Shown: positions 1-5,307 of the stretch, piece by piece | Layout of the letters: the number at the start of each line of letters is the position of its first letter | Numbering within the stretch: position 1 is the first letter of the stretch | DNA from: Parachlamydiaceae bacterium | GTDB taxonomy: Bacteria > Chlamydiota > Chlamydiia > Chlamydiales > Parachlamydiaceae | Length of the DNA: 5,307 nt | Direction of reading: 5' to 3' | Assembly (NCBI GenBank): GCA_013698165.1 | Contig: JACCVN010000308.1 | Location: forward strand, 1-5,307 | Notes under the pieces: model-generated | Told to the model about the DNA's origin: nothing | What the model saw: the letters and a program-made list of their open reading frames with translations, nothing else | Database searches by the model: none | Made by a program: the position numbers and the translations under genes

Positions 1-10
1 TTCATCATGA

Positions 11-133
11 TCCCCCATCAAAGGGTCAAGCTCGGCTGCGTTTGATCACTTCAAGCCTCTGAAAGAGTACTCCCGCTTCCTGGTTGAAATTCAAAATCCC
101 AATGAAATGCCTATCCTTTATAAACTATTTTAA
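11..133 (+). pseudogene. C-terminal remnant of an unidentified gene
   Basis: An open frame follows an in-frame TGA (8-10) and runs to TAA at 131-133, giving about 40 residues that end in FKPLKEYSRFLVEIQNPNEM and then PILYKLF. It has no start codon or ribosome binding site of its own. Its codons (CTG, CTC-type, CGC, CCC) and base composition are richer in G+C than the DNA after 133, so it looks like the tail of a real coding sequence that was disrupted, by the stop at 8-10 or by a frameshift within the first 40 bases, and that continues left of the window. I do not recognise the family. The reverse strand also has short open stretches here, so the coding strand is not certain. The last codons lie inside the first copy of a direct repeat. 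Confidence 0.3.
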
Positions 134-153
134 ACAATTATAAACTATTTTAA
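118..153. repeat. Two-copy 16-bp direct repeat, 20-bp period
   Basis: The word TTATAAACTATTTTAA occurs at 118-133 and again, without mismatch, at 138-153. The 4-base linker ACAA separates the copies. The first copy contains the stop codon of the upstream remnant, so the second probably arose by local duplication of that gene end. An AT-rich regulatory or iteron-like role is possible, but two copies are too few to claim it. Confidence 0.6.
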
Positions 154-164
154 TTATTTTCTAC

Positions 165-200
165 ATAAATACGCAGAAAAATATACGCATAAATATACGC
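165..200. repeat. Cluster of three ATACGC words in AT-rich DNA
   Basis: ATACGC appears at 169-174, 183-188 and 195-200, and the first and third copies are preceded by similar ATAAAT-type sequence. The spacing is 14 and then 12 bases, so the cluster is not strictly periodic. It lies between the remnant at the left edge and the kinase gene. It could be a protein-binding cluster or simple low-complexity drift. The rest of the gap up to 295 shows no convincing promoter to my eye. Confidence 0.3.
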
Positions 201-295
201 TGAGTTTATGAACATAAAAATTCACGAAATGAACCGAAAGTTACTATTGGTCATGCCATAAAATAAATGATTATGAGATGAATTAAAATCAGGTT

Positions 296-1753
296 ATGCT
301 ATATTGTCATTTAAATTACATCATGGATCTAAAAATGTTGCCAATAATAACAGTCGATAATAATTGCTACGATCCAATTCTGGGCTCAACGTACAAAGTT
401 ATTCAATCAACGCACACGCTTAAGAGAATTACCCAACTCAATGACTCCTTGGCAGGCTTAAAACTAATGCGTTCCAAAGCGATAAGCGCCCTACATATTC
501 TTGGAACAATTGCAAAGAAGGAGCTGTCATTAGATCAAATCAGCTTTGATGAAGTAAAAATGAAGGTAAAAAAGGGTTTAAGCGAGATCAAAACTGGGGT
601 AAAGATAAATAAAAGCCTCCTTGAGATATATGAAAAGGCAATCGATGCTTCCGAAAACCCTAAACAATTAGATAAATGCTTTAGCAAGCTTCTTAAGGAT
701 ACTTCAAGCATCACTACATTCAATTTACAGAAAACTAATAATGGCCAAAATGGCCCCACACATATCATTAGTTACACACGAACGAGCAAAAAATGCCTAC
801 TTCCTCAACTCAGAAACTATGTAGTAAAGTGGTCAAACTGGAATGAAATTTGTTCTTGGAGGCTCTATGATGTTATTTCAAAATCTTTACACATGAAAAC
901 AATAGAACTTTCAAAAATCGCAGCACTCGATTTCAAAAGGTTAATCCATGAAAAAGGGGATTGGGTTTCAGAATCACTTGAAGAGACAATATCCACCGAT
1001 TTAAAGCAATTATTTATTGACATTTTAGGTAGAAGCATTCAAACTACCGATGCTCAATTGATGTTAATGGAGAAAGTGAAGGGATCTAACCTTATAGACT
1101 TCGCCCAAACAAAATATCAATATTTAGATATAGAAGAAAAGTGCGACCTTTTCCAAAAAATGGGACATTTAGCCATGCTCGACTTGTTGATTGGAAACAC
1201 GGATAGACTTATTCAAACTCGCTATGATGCAAATGCAAAGCAATATCTATTAGAGAATATCACTGCCAATCTCGGTAACTTAATGATTGATTGGTTTCCG
1301 GATGAAGATAGATTTCCTCTGCTTTACGCGATCGACAATGGTATAAAAACTGAACTTATTACAGATGTTACACAGAAAGATGCCTACAACAAATTTATAC
1401 GAAATCAATTTGAAGATGCTAATATGAAGGCTGACTTGGCGGATACGATAATTGGTTCTATCAAAAATAGTTTTCAAGACAATGCAGAGGTGTTAGCGGA
1501 ATCTTCTAAAGAATCTCTTACTGAGACACTCGCTAAGTTTGATCCCATTCTGAAAGATCTCCAAAATTCAGATGTTTTAAAGAACGCCTTGGTAAAAGGG
1601 CTAGAGGAAATGTCATGGAAGCTTAAGGAAGACCTTCTCCCATTTTGGAACAACAATGAAGCTTTAAAACTAAAACGCCACCTAAATGATAACTTTCCGA
1701 CATTGCTGGAAGCAGTTTCAGAGCGGTTTCAAATATTCAACTCAAAAGGGTAA
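296..1753 (+). CDS. Predicted atypical (actin-fragmin kinase / Fam20 / PI3-4K-like) protein kinase, possible secreted effector
   Basis: This 485-residue protein carries the scattered motifs of an atypical kinase. YVVKWS (residues 175-180) supplies the ATP-binding lysine K178. A following helix with E184 resembles helix C. LMLMEKVKG (255-263) resembles the hinge. DLLIGNTDR (296-304) is the catalytic loop, with D303 the likely base. NLGNLMID (325-332) and AIDNG (345-349, D347) fit the metal-binding segments. The GNxDR loop followed by N and IDxG matches the actin-fragmin kinase/Fam20/PI3-4K group rather than the classic HRD/DFG order. Residues 40-165 and 355-485 look helical, hydrophilic and rich in Lys and Glu. 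I see no signal peptide or membrane segment. Such kinases in amoeba-associated bacteria are often suspected effectors acting on host proteins; that is inference. The start is uncertain: ATG 296 has only an AGG two bases away, and ATG 335 (MLPIITVDNN) has GGA at a better distance. The next gene begins 4 nt after the stop. Confidence 0.75.
   Translation: MLYCHLNYIMDLKMLPIITVDNNCYDPILGSTYKVIQSTHTLKRITQLNDSLAGLKLMRSKAISALHILGTIAKKELSLDQISFDEVKMKVKKGLSEIKTGVKINKSLLEIYEKAIDASENPKQLDKCFSKLLKDTSSITTFNLQKTNNGQNGPTHIISYTRTSKKCLLPQLRNYVVKWSNWNEICSWRLYDVISKSLHMKTIELSKIAALDFKRLIHEKGDWVSESLEETISTDLKQLFIDILGRSIQTTDAQLMLMEKVKGSNLIDFAQTKYQYLDIEEKCDLFQKMGHLAMLDLLIGNTDRLIQTRYDANAKQYLLENITANLGNLMIDWFPDEDRFPLLYAIDNGIKTELITDVTQKDAYNKFIRNQFEDANMKADLADTIIGSIKNSFQDNAEVLAESSKESLTETLAKFDPILKDLQNSDVLKNALVKGLEEMSWKLKEDLLPFWNNNEALKLKRHLNDNFPTLLEAVSERFQIFNSKG
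1746..1750 (+). promoter_or_regulatory. Ribosome binding site for the 120-residue gene
   Basis: AAGGG lies in the last codons of the kinase gene, 7 bases ahead of ATG 1758. It decides the start of the next gene in favour of 1758 over the in-frame ATG at 1686, which lies deep inside the kinase gene and lacks such a site. Confidence 0.65.
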
Positions 1754-1757
1754 CTTC

Positions 1758-2120
1758 ATGCATTTCAATCCAGCTGTTCAAAATGATTCGATGTTTAATT
1801 TAGATAATCTGAATTCGCCAATATCTCAAGAAACAGCCCTTGCCAGCTGGCTTACAGTGGTGGCATTTCACTCGAGAGACGGTTCATTCGAAAGTCGAAA
1901 AGCCGTGCTTGCTCTAACCGAAGAACTTCCCGATTGTCAGTCTTTGCCACAAGATGTCCAAGATGCGGTAAACAAAATCAATGTGCTAGCTCAATCGAAA
2001 AATTGGGATCCCTCCCTTTCCCCTAAAAGCTCTAAATTGCTCCAGAAAATATGTCGGGATTACACCCAATCGAAAATGCCGAAACCAAGCTGCACTAAAA
2101 AATTAGATTTTAATCTATAA
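1758..2120 (+). CDS. Hypothetical protein, co-translated with the kinase
   Basis: This 120-residue protein begins MHFNPAVQNDS and I do not recognise its family. Residues 20-58 and 66-100 look helical (for example TALASWLTVVAFHS and DVQDAVNKINVLAQ). The tail is Lys/Ser/Pro-rich and ends KKLDFNL. By my count acidic and basic residues balance at 13 each, so it is not the strongly acidic type common among type III secretion chaperones. It has no signal peptide, membrane span or metal-binding cluster. It starts 4 nt after the kinase stop with an AAGGG site at good spacing, so the two genes almost certainly share a transcript and may be translationally coupled. A partner, regulator or chaperone of the kinase is possible from position alone. 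I see no clear terminator after it: only short hairpins without a T run. Confidence 0.7.
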   Translation: MHFNPAVQNDSMFNLDNLNSPISQETALASWLTVVAFHSRDGSFESRKAVLALTEELPDCQSLPQDVQDAVNKINVLAQSKNWDPSLSPKSSKLLQKICRDYTQSKMPKPSCTKKLDFNL

Positions 2121-2223
2121 ATGATTTAGTTGCCTTCGGCATTGCATAGGGCCACGTTTAAAGCTTGACATGGCTATCTGAGTAAGTTCATTAAAATCCG
2201 ATGCCCATAGCGATTAACACTTC

Positions 2224-2889
2224 ATGAAAAGACAACCGACGTCGCATGATAAAGAAAAAAAACGACTACTCCCAATCCATGCAAGCCTAGTGAACTATCC
2301 TGAAAATTACCCATGGAGCAGCCACAGAGCCTATTTGCTATTTGATGAATACACTTGGCTAACACGTGACAATGTTCTTAAAACATTTGGCAGCACTCAA
2401 ACTGAAGTTATCACAACTTATGAAAGCTTTGTTTTAAATGGCATCGGCATTGAACCACTTGTGGATTTTAAGTTAGGTCATTCTAAGGGAATTTTAGGTG
2501 ATGAAGAATTTATGGACGAGTTTTTAGAAACCATTGATGGTATTAAAAGACTTGAAGTTCAACTATCTGAGCTTATCTCAAAGGTCTGTAACCACTTCAA
2601 TCTTTCTGAAACAGTTTTATGTGCACCAGGTAAAAGTCGGTTGTAATCGAACGCCAGGGCAGCATTAGCACTTCTAGTACGAAAGGCAGAGAATCTTTCG
2701 ATTGAAGAGCTCGGGATATTTCTCGCACGTGATCCCAGTGGGTTAAGCAAACTCGCTAATCGTTTAGAAAGAAAGTGCTTGCACTCACCAGGACTTGTAG
2801 AAGAATTGGATGACCTAATCACGTTTGTATGGGAGCAGAGCTTGAGCTTCTCGACAGATCCTTTGAGGGTGCACTTAAAATGTAACTAG
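2224..2889 (+). pseudogene. Decayed REP-associated tyrosine transposase (RAYT, IS200-like), C-terminal part
   Basis: The frame from about 2266 reads LLPIHASLVNYPENYPWSS and then HRAYL, matching the RAYT segment LNPVRAGLV...PEDYPWSSYRAYLG just after the catalytic core. The HUH metal site and catalytic tyrosine, which lie upstream in this family, are absent: a gene of unknown function occupies the space up to 2120 and nothing similar appears in 2121-2265. After residue 140 an in-frame TAA (2644-2646) interrupts the gene. The same frame then stays open for 80 codons to TAG at 2887-2889, with a DnaA-C-like helix-turn-helix: NARAALALLVRKAENLS, then IEELGIFLARDPSGLSKLANRLERK. Larger RAYTs carry such a C-terminal domain. 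ATG 2224 has no ribosome binding site. The element is therefore dead as a transposase, by 5' deletion and then a nonsense change (CAA to TAA would suffice). No REP palindromes are evident beside it. Confidence 0.8.
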
Positions 2890-2923
2890 GTCTTAATTTC
2901 TGTAGACCCAATTTGATAGATAT

Positions 2924-2929
2924 TGTAAT
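2924..2929 (+). promoter_or_regulatory. Candidate -10 element of the regulator-hydrolase operon
   Basis: TGTAAT matches TATAAT at 5 of 6 positions. The hexamer 17 bases upstream (TGTAGA, 2901-2906) matches TTGACA at only 3 of 6, so any promoter here is weak or needs help. Transcription would begin near 2935-2937, inside the inverted repeat just downstream and ahead of the preferred start at 2981. Confidence 0.35.
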
Positions 2930-2931
2930 AT

Positions 2932-2949
2932 GTTCGGCATGGCCCGAAC
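2932..2949. promoter_or_regulatory. Inverted repeat, candidate operator for the GbsR/MarR regulator
   Basis: GTTCGG (2932-2937) and CCGAAC (2944-2949) are perfect 6-base arms around a 6-base spacer. The repeat follows the candidate -10 element and precedes the ribosome binding site of the regulator gene. Winged-helix regulators of the MarR/GbsR group bind as dimers to such symmetric sites, often in their own promoter, so auto-repression is the simplest reading. The operator role is inferred. The site would be inside the coding region if translation began at 2930. Confidence 0.45.
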
Positions 2950-2971
2950 GGTCAGAACAATCAAAACACAT

Positions 2972-2978
2972 GGAGGAG
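2972..2978 (+). promoter_or_regulatory. Strong Shine-Dalgarno site fixing the regulator start
   Basis: GGAGGAG lies just before ATG 2981 and is the strongest ribosome binding site in the window. The upstream in-frame ATGs at 2930 and 2939 have none. It argues for a 147-residue protein rather than 164 residues. Confidence 0.7.
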
Positions 2979-2980
2979 AA

Positions 2981-3424
2981 ATGGATCTTGATAGGGTTTT
3001 GGATAGATTTGGACTTTATTTTGATGGAGTTGGAATAAACAAGACCTATGGTCGTATGTTTGGATTCTTCATGACTACTACAAAACCTATATCTATGGGA
3101 TACTTGGTAGAGAAATTACAGATTAGTAAAAGTACCGCAAGTGTAGAATTGAGAAGGCTTTTGACACTGGGAGTCATCGAAAAAACATTGCTCCCCGATG
3201 AGCGCGCAGATTTCTATCAATTAAAGAAAAACATTTGGAACCTAAATCTTCATCAAAAAGTTCAAGATGTTAAAAAATTACGTTCTATTATCGAAGAAAT
3301 CCCTCCTAAAGCAATTGAAAGTTTAGGTCAGTTCAAAGAAATGGCCCATTACTGTGCTTTTTTAGAAGAGGAATTAGAAATTCTTATCAAAAAATATGCG
3401 AAATTTTCAAAAGAGAAAAAATAA
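2981..3424 (+). CDS. GbsR/MarR-family winged-helix transcriptional regulator
   Basis: This 147-residue cytoplasmic protein has the layout of the GbsR-type branch of MarR regulators. An N-terminal helix pair (DRFGLYFDGVGINKTYGRMF, residues 8-27) matches the family's usual opening, in which a short FG..GLP..AGR-like motif precedes the winged helix. A helix-turn-helix covers about 37-63 (ISMGYLVEKLQISKSTASVE, with the recognition helix at SKSTASVELRRL). A wing (about 66-82) reads IEKTLLPDERADFYQLK. A C-terminal helical stretch (about 88-147), rich in Glu and Lys, probably dimerises. Starting at 2981 uses the GGAGGAG site and leaves an upstream inverted repeat free to act as operator. The gene ends 1 nt before the alpha/beta hydrolase, so it likely controls that enzyme and itself. 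Named GbsR proteins respond to choline or betaine in Bacillus; nothing here shows which ligand this one senses. Confidence 0.85.
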   Translation: MDLDRVLDRFGLYFDGVGINKTYGRMFGFFMTTTKPISMGYLVEKLQISKSTASVELRRLLTLGVIEKTLLPDERADFYQLKKNIWNLNLHQKVQDVKKLRSIIEEIPPKAIESLGQFKEMAHYCAFLEEELEILIKKYAKFSKEKK

Positions 3425-3425
3425 A

Positions 3426-4496
3426 ATGGATGCTCTTTACGCAGGCTCAGGCATTGGACTAGAAATGAGAGAAGAATTTATATCCTTTTATAACTCCGCT
3501 GCAGAGATTACTTTATTTGGCACTTTCACCTCCCCTGTTTCTGAGGGACCTTTTCCTGCAGTAATTTTAATTGCAGGTGCTGGACAGAGTTGTCGCGATG
3601 CAGCAATTTTTGACCATAAGCCATTCCAAGTTTTAGCAAAATATTTGACAGGCAGAGGGATCTCTGTTCTCCGATTCGATAAACGAGGATGTGGAGAATC
3701 CACTGGAAATTTTAACATGGCAACAACTGCAGACTTTGCTGACGATGTCCTTTCAGGAGTCAAATTTCTTAAATCTCGAAAAGAGGTCAACCCAAAACAA
3801 ATTGGGTTAATTGGTCATAGTGAAGGTGGAATTATAGCTCCGATGGTAGCTGCAAAATCACAAGATATCGCTTTCATTGTATTAATGGCTGGCTGTGGTG
3901 TTTCAGGAGAAGAATTCATGTATGGGTGGAGTGAATCTGTTGAAAGAGCCAAAGGCGCTTCAAAAGAGACCCTTGAAAAGAATTATCAGCATAAAAAAAT
4001 GTTATTTGATGTTCTAAAAAAAGAACAAGATTTTGACATCGCCGCTAAAAAATTACGTGAGATGATCATTAAGTATTCTCATCCCAAACAAAAGCTCACA
4101 AGCTCTAAGTCTGATGCAGTAGATGCGGAAATTAGTTATCTTAATACCCCCTGGTTTCGCTATTTTCTTTCTTACGATCCCGCTATCACTTTGAAACAAG
4201 TAAAAATACCGGTACTTGCACTAAATGGTGAGCTAGATCAACAAGTCTTTTCTAAACAAAATCTTTCTACCATAGGTAGAGCATTGGAGGAAGGAAAGAA
4301 TAAAGATTATAAAATGATCGAGTTGCCAAAGCTGAATCATTTATTTCAAACTTGTCACGATGGCTCTTTCGGGGAATATGCAAAAATTAAGGAAACAATT
4401 GCTCCACATGCTTTAAATCTGATTGCAGAATGGATCTTAGAAAGAACGACGAGAAAGAGTGAAGGTCTTCATATCAACGAAATCGATTATCCTTAG
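3426..4496 (+). CDS. Alpha/beta hydrolase (serine esterase/peptidase-like)
   Basis: This 356-residue alpha/beta-fold hydrolase has a complete catalytic set. The nucleophile elbow is GHSEGG (residues 130-135, Ser132). The acid is Asp271 in LALNGELDQQV, and the base is His305 in PKLNHLFQ. The oxyanion region is ILIAGAGQS (47-55). The strand-turn RFDKRGCGESTGN (83-95) is typical of the prolyl-oligopeptidase/BAAT-like group of small hydrolases. Residues about 160-245 form a helical lid insertion that would set substrate choice. I see no signal peptide, so it is probably cytoplasmic; esters or amides are likely substrates but cannot be named. ATG 3426 is preferred over the in-frame ATG 3396, which lies inside the regulator gene without a ribosome binding site. 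AAAGAGA sits about 9 bases before 3426. The 1-nt gap to the regulator points to one transcript and probable translational coupling. Confidence 0.88.
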   Translation: MDALYAGSGIGLEMREEFISFYNSAAEITLFGTFTSPVSEGPFPAVILIAGAGQSCRDAAIFDHKPFQVLAKYLTGRGISVLRFDKRGCGESTGNFNMATTADFADDVLSGVKFLKSRKEVNPKQIGLIGHSEGGIIAPMVAAKSQDIAFIVLMAGCGVSGEEFMYGWSESVERAKGASKETLEKNYQHKKMLFDVLKKEQDFDIAAKKLREMIIKYSHPKQKLTSSKSDAVDAEISYLNTPWFRYFLSYDPAITLKQVKIPVLALNGELDQQVFSKQNLSTIGRALEEGKNKDYKMIELPKLNHLFQTCHDGSFGEYAKIKETIAPHALNLIAEWILERTTRKSEGLHINEIDYP

Positions 4497-4573
4497 CGTC
4501 GAAAGGCATTGGCCATCTTTAGTGAAGAAACTGCATTGAACAGTTCTAAAGCTACTATTAACCAAACTTGAAT

Positions 4574-4578
4574 AGGGA
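4574..4578 (+). promoter_or_regulatory. Ribosome binding site for the amidase
   Basis: AGGGA sits 5 bases ahead of ATG 4584 and supports that start. The 87-base gap before the gene (4497-4583) contains no clear terminator and no promoter with acceptable spacing, so it remains open whether the amidase is read from the hydrolase transcript. Confidence 0.55.
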
Positions 4579-4583
4579 TTATT

Positions 4584-5307
4584 ATGAGCGAAATTAACTA
4601 TTTATCGGCTACAAAAATTGTGGCCGGCATTAAAGACCGCACTTTCAGCGCTGTTGAAGTAGCAAAGGCTCATTTAAATCGCATTGCTGAAGTAAATCCT
4701 TCTCTCAATGCTATAATTCAACAAGTCGCTGAAGAAGAAGTTTTACTACAAGCTTCTCAAGCTGACGAAAACATGAACACCCAAAAGCCTTTAGGAAGGC
4801 TGCATGGGCTTCCTATTACTATCAAAGATTGCTTTCATGTCAAGGGCATGACATGCTCTGCGGGCTCTGTAGGGCTGGCATCAATGGCTAGAGAGGATGC
4901 TACGGCTGTAGCAAGGTTACGCGCTGAAGGCGCCATTATTCTAGGGTTGACGAATGTACCCGAATTTTTGCTTGCTGCCGAAAGTGACAATCTTTTGTAT
5001 GGCAGAAGTAATAACCCCTATAATGTAAATTATACATGTGGAGGTAGCTCTGGAGGTGAAGCCGCTATTATTGCTGCGGGAGGCTCAGCGCTGGGACTAG
5101 GCTCTGATGCTGGCGGCAGCATACGTATTCCTGCTCACTATTGTGGTGTAGCAGGTTTCAAACCAACTCGGGGGCTTGTCCCGATGACAGGAAGCGTTTT
5201 AGGTAATTCACCTGGAATCTTTGGATCCGTAGTTGCGAATGGCCCTTTGGCACGTTGTGTTGACGATCTATTTTTAGGGTTATCGATAATCGCCGGTCCA
5301 GATGGAT
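4584..5307 (+). CDS. Amidase-signature family hydrolase (3' end outside the window)
   Basis: The first 241 residues of an amidase-signature enzyme are present; family members usually have about 450-500, so roughly half is missing beyond 5307. All three parts of the Ser-cisSer-Lys triad are visible. Lys81 is in LPITIKD, Ser155 in CGGSSGGEAA and Ser179 in GSDAGGSIRIPA. The 24-residue spacing of the two serines equals that in fatty acid amide hydrolase as I remember its sequence (Ser217/Ser241). The N-terminal helices (SATKIVAGIKDRTFSAVEVA) are normal for the family. The enzyme hydrolyses carboxamides to acid plus ammonia or amine; the substrate cannot be read from this half. GatA of the Glu-tRNA amidotransferase belongs to the same superfamily, but no gatB or gatC neighbour is in view, so a stand-alone amidase is more likely. 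No signal peptide is seen. The gene follows the alpha/beta hydrolase by 87 nt in the same direction. Confidence 0.9.
   Translation, partial: MSEINYLSATKIVAGIKDRTFSAVEVAKAHLNRIAEVNPSLNAIIQQVAEEEVLLQASQADENMNTQKPLGRLHGLPITIKDCFHVKGMTCSAGSVGLASMAREDATAVARLRAEGAIILGLTNVPEFLLAAESDNLLYGRSNNPYNVNYTCGGSSGGEAAIIAAGGSALGLGSDAGGSIRIPAHYCGVAGFKPTRGLVPMTGSVLGNSPGIFGSVVANGPLARCVDDLFLGLSIIAGPDG

Noticed and set aside
535..1656. Three reverse-strand open frames (535-768, 1280-1477, 1474-1656) inside the kinase gene
   Set aside because: All are short, lack recognisable motifs and lie opposite the kinase coding sequence.
1686..1757. An upstream in-frame start giving a 144-residue version of the small protein
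   Set aside because: It overlaps the kinase gene by 68 bases and lacks a ribosome binding site, while ATG 1758 has AAGGG at 7-base spacing.
2104..2141. Two short hairpins: TAGATT/AATCTA at 2104-2117 and TGCC/GGCA at 2131-2141
   Set aside because: The stems are only 6 and 4 base pairs and no T run follows, so I do not call a terminator.
2165..2197. TTGACA followed by TAAAAT, promoter-like
   Set aside because: The spacer is 21 bases, too long for a standard sigma-70 promoter, and the gene downstream is a dead transposase.
2559..2822. Reverse-strand open frame of 87 codons across the transposase remnant
   Set aside because: It opposes a forward frame with a recognisable DnaA-like domain and shows no family motif.
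3488..3790. Reverse-strand open frame of 100 codons inside the hydrolase gene
   Set aside because: It lies wholly opposite conserved hydrolase coding sequence and has no recognisable motif.
4502..4520. AAAG...CTTT with a central TGGCCA, possible terminator after the hydrolase
   Set aside because: The arms pair poorly around the centre and there is no T run.
4536..4561. TTGAAC with TACTAT/TATTAA as a promoter for the amidase
   Set aside because: The spacers are about 11-14 bases, too short, and the matches are weak.

Overview
This AT-rich window is bacterial: genes are closely packed on the + strand, with Shine-Dalgarno sites and a bacterial regulator-enzyme pair. A eukaryote-like atypical kinase, resembling the actin-fragmin kinase / Fam20 / PI3-4-kinase group, sits beside the wreck of a REP-associated tyrosine transposase (RAYT). 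This fits an intracellular bacterium of amoebae, such as an environmental chlamydia (Parachlamydiaceae-like) or a Legionella-like organism. That placement is an inference from gene content and base composition; no rRNA or marker gene is present to settle it.

Layout, all on the + strand. Positions 1-133 hold the apparent C-terminal end of an unidentified gene, cut off by an in-frame stop and visibly richer in G+C than what follows. Positions 118-200 are AT-rich and carry a 16-bp direct repeat plus three ATACGC words. A two-gene unit follows: a 485-residue predicted kinase (296-1753) and, 4 nt later, a 120-residue protein of unknown function (1758-2120). Positions 2224-2889 hold a decayed RAYT transposase: the catalytic N-terminal part is gone, and an in-frame TAA splits the rest from its DnaA-like C-terminal DNA-binding domain. 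A second unit contains a GbsR/MarR-type regulator (2981-3424) and an alpha/beta hydrolase (3426-4496) separated by 1 nt. An inverted repeat ahead of the regulator is a candidate auto-regulatory operator. The window ends inside an amidase-signature enzyme (4584 onward) with its own ribosome binding site.

Working together: the regulator and hydrolase very probably form one transcript, with the regulator controlling the hydrolase and itself. The kinase and its small partner are probably co-translated, and a secreted effector plus helper is one reading, unproven. The amidase may be read separately. I see no CRISPR array, tRNA, rRNA or riboswitch. The most unusual item is the kinase and its companion. 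The hydrolase, regulator and amidase belong to common families.
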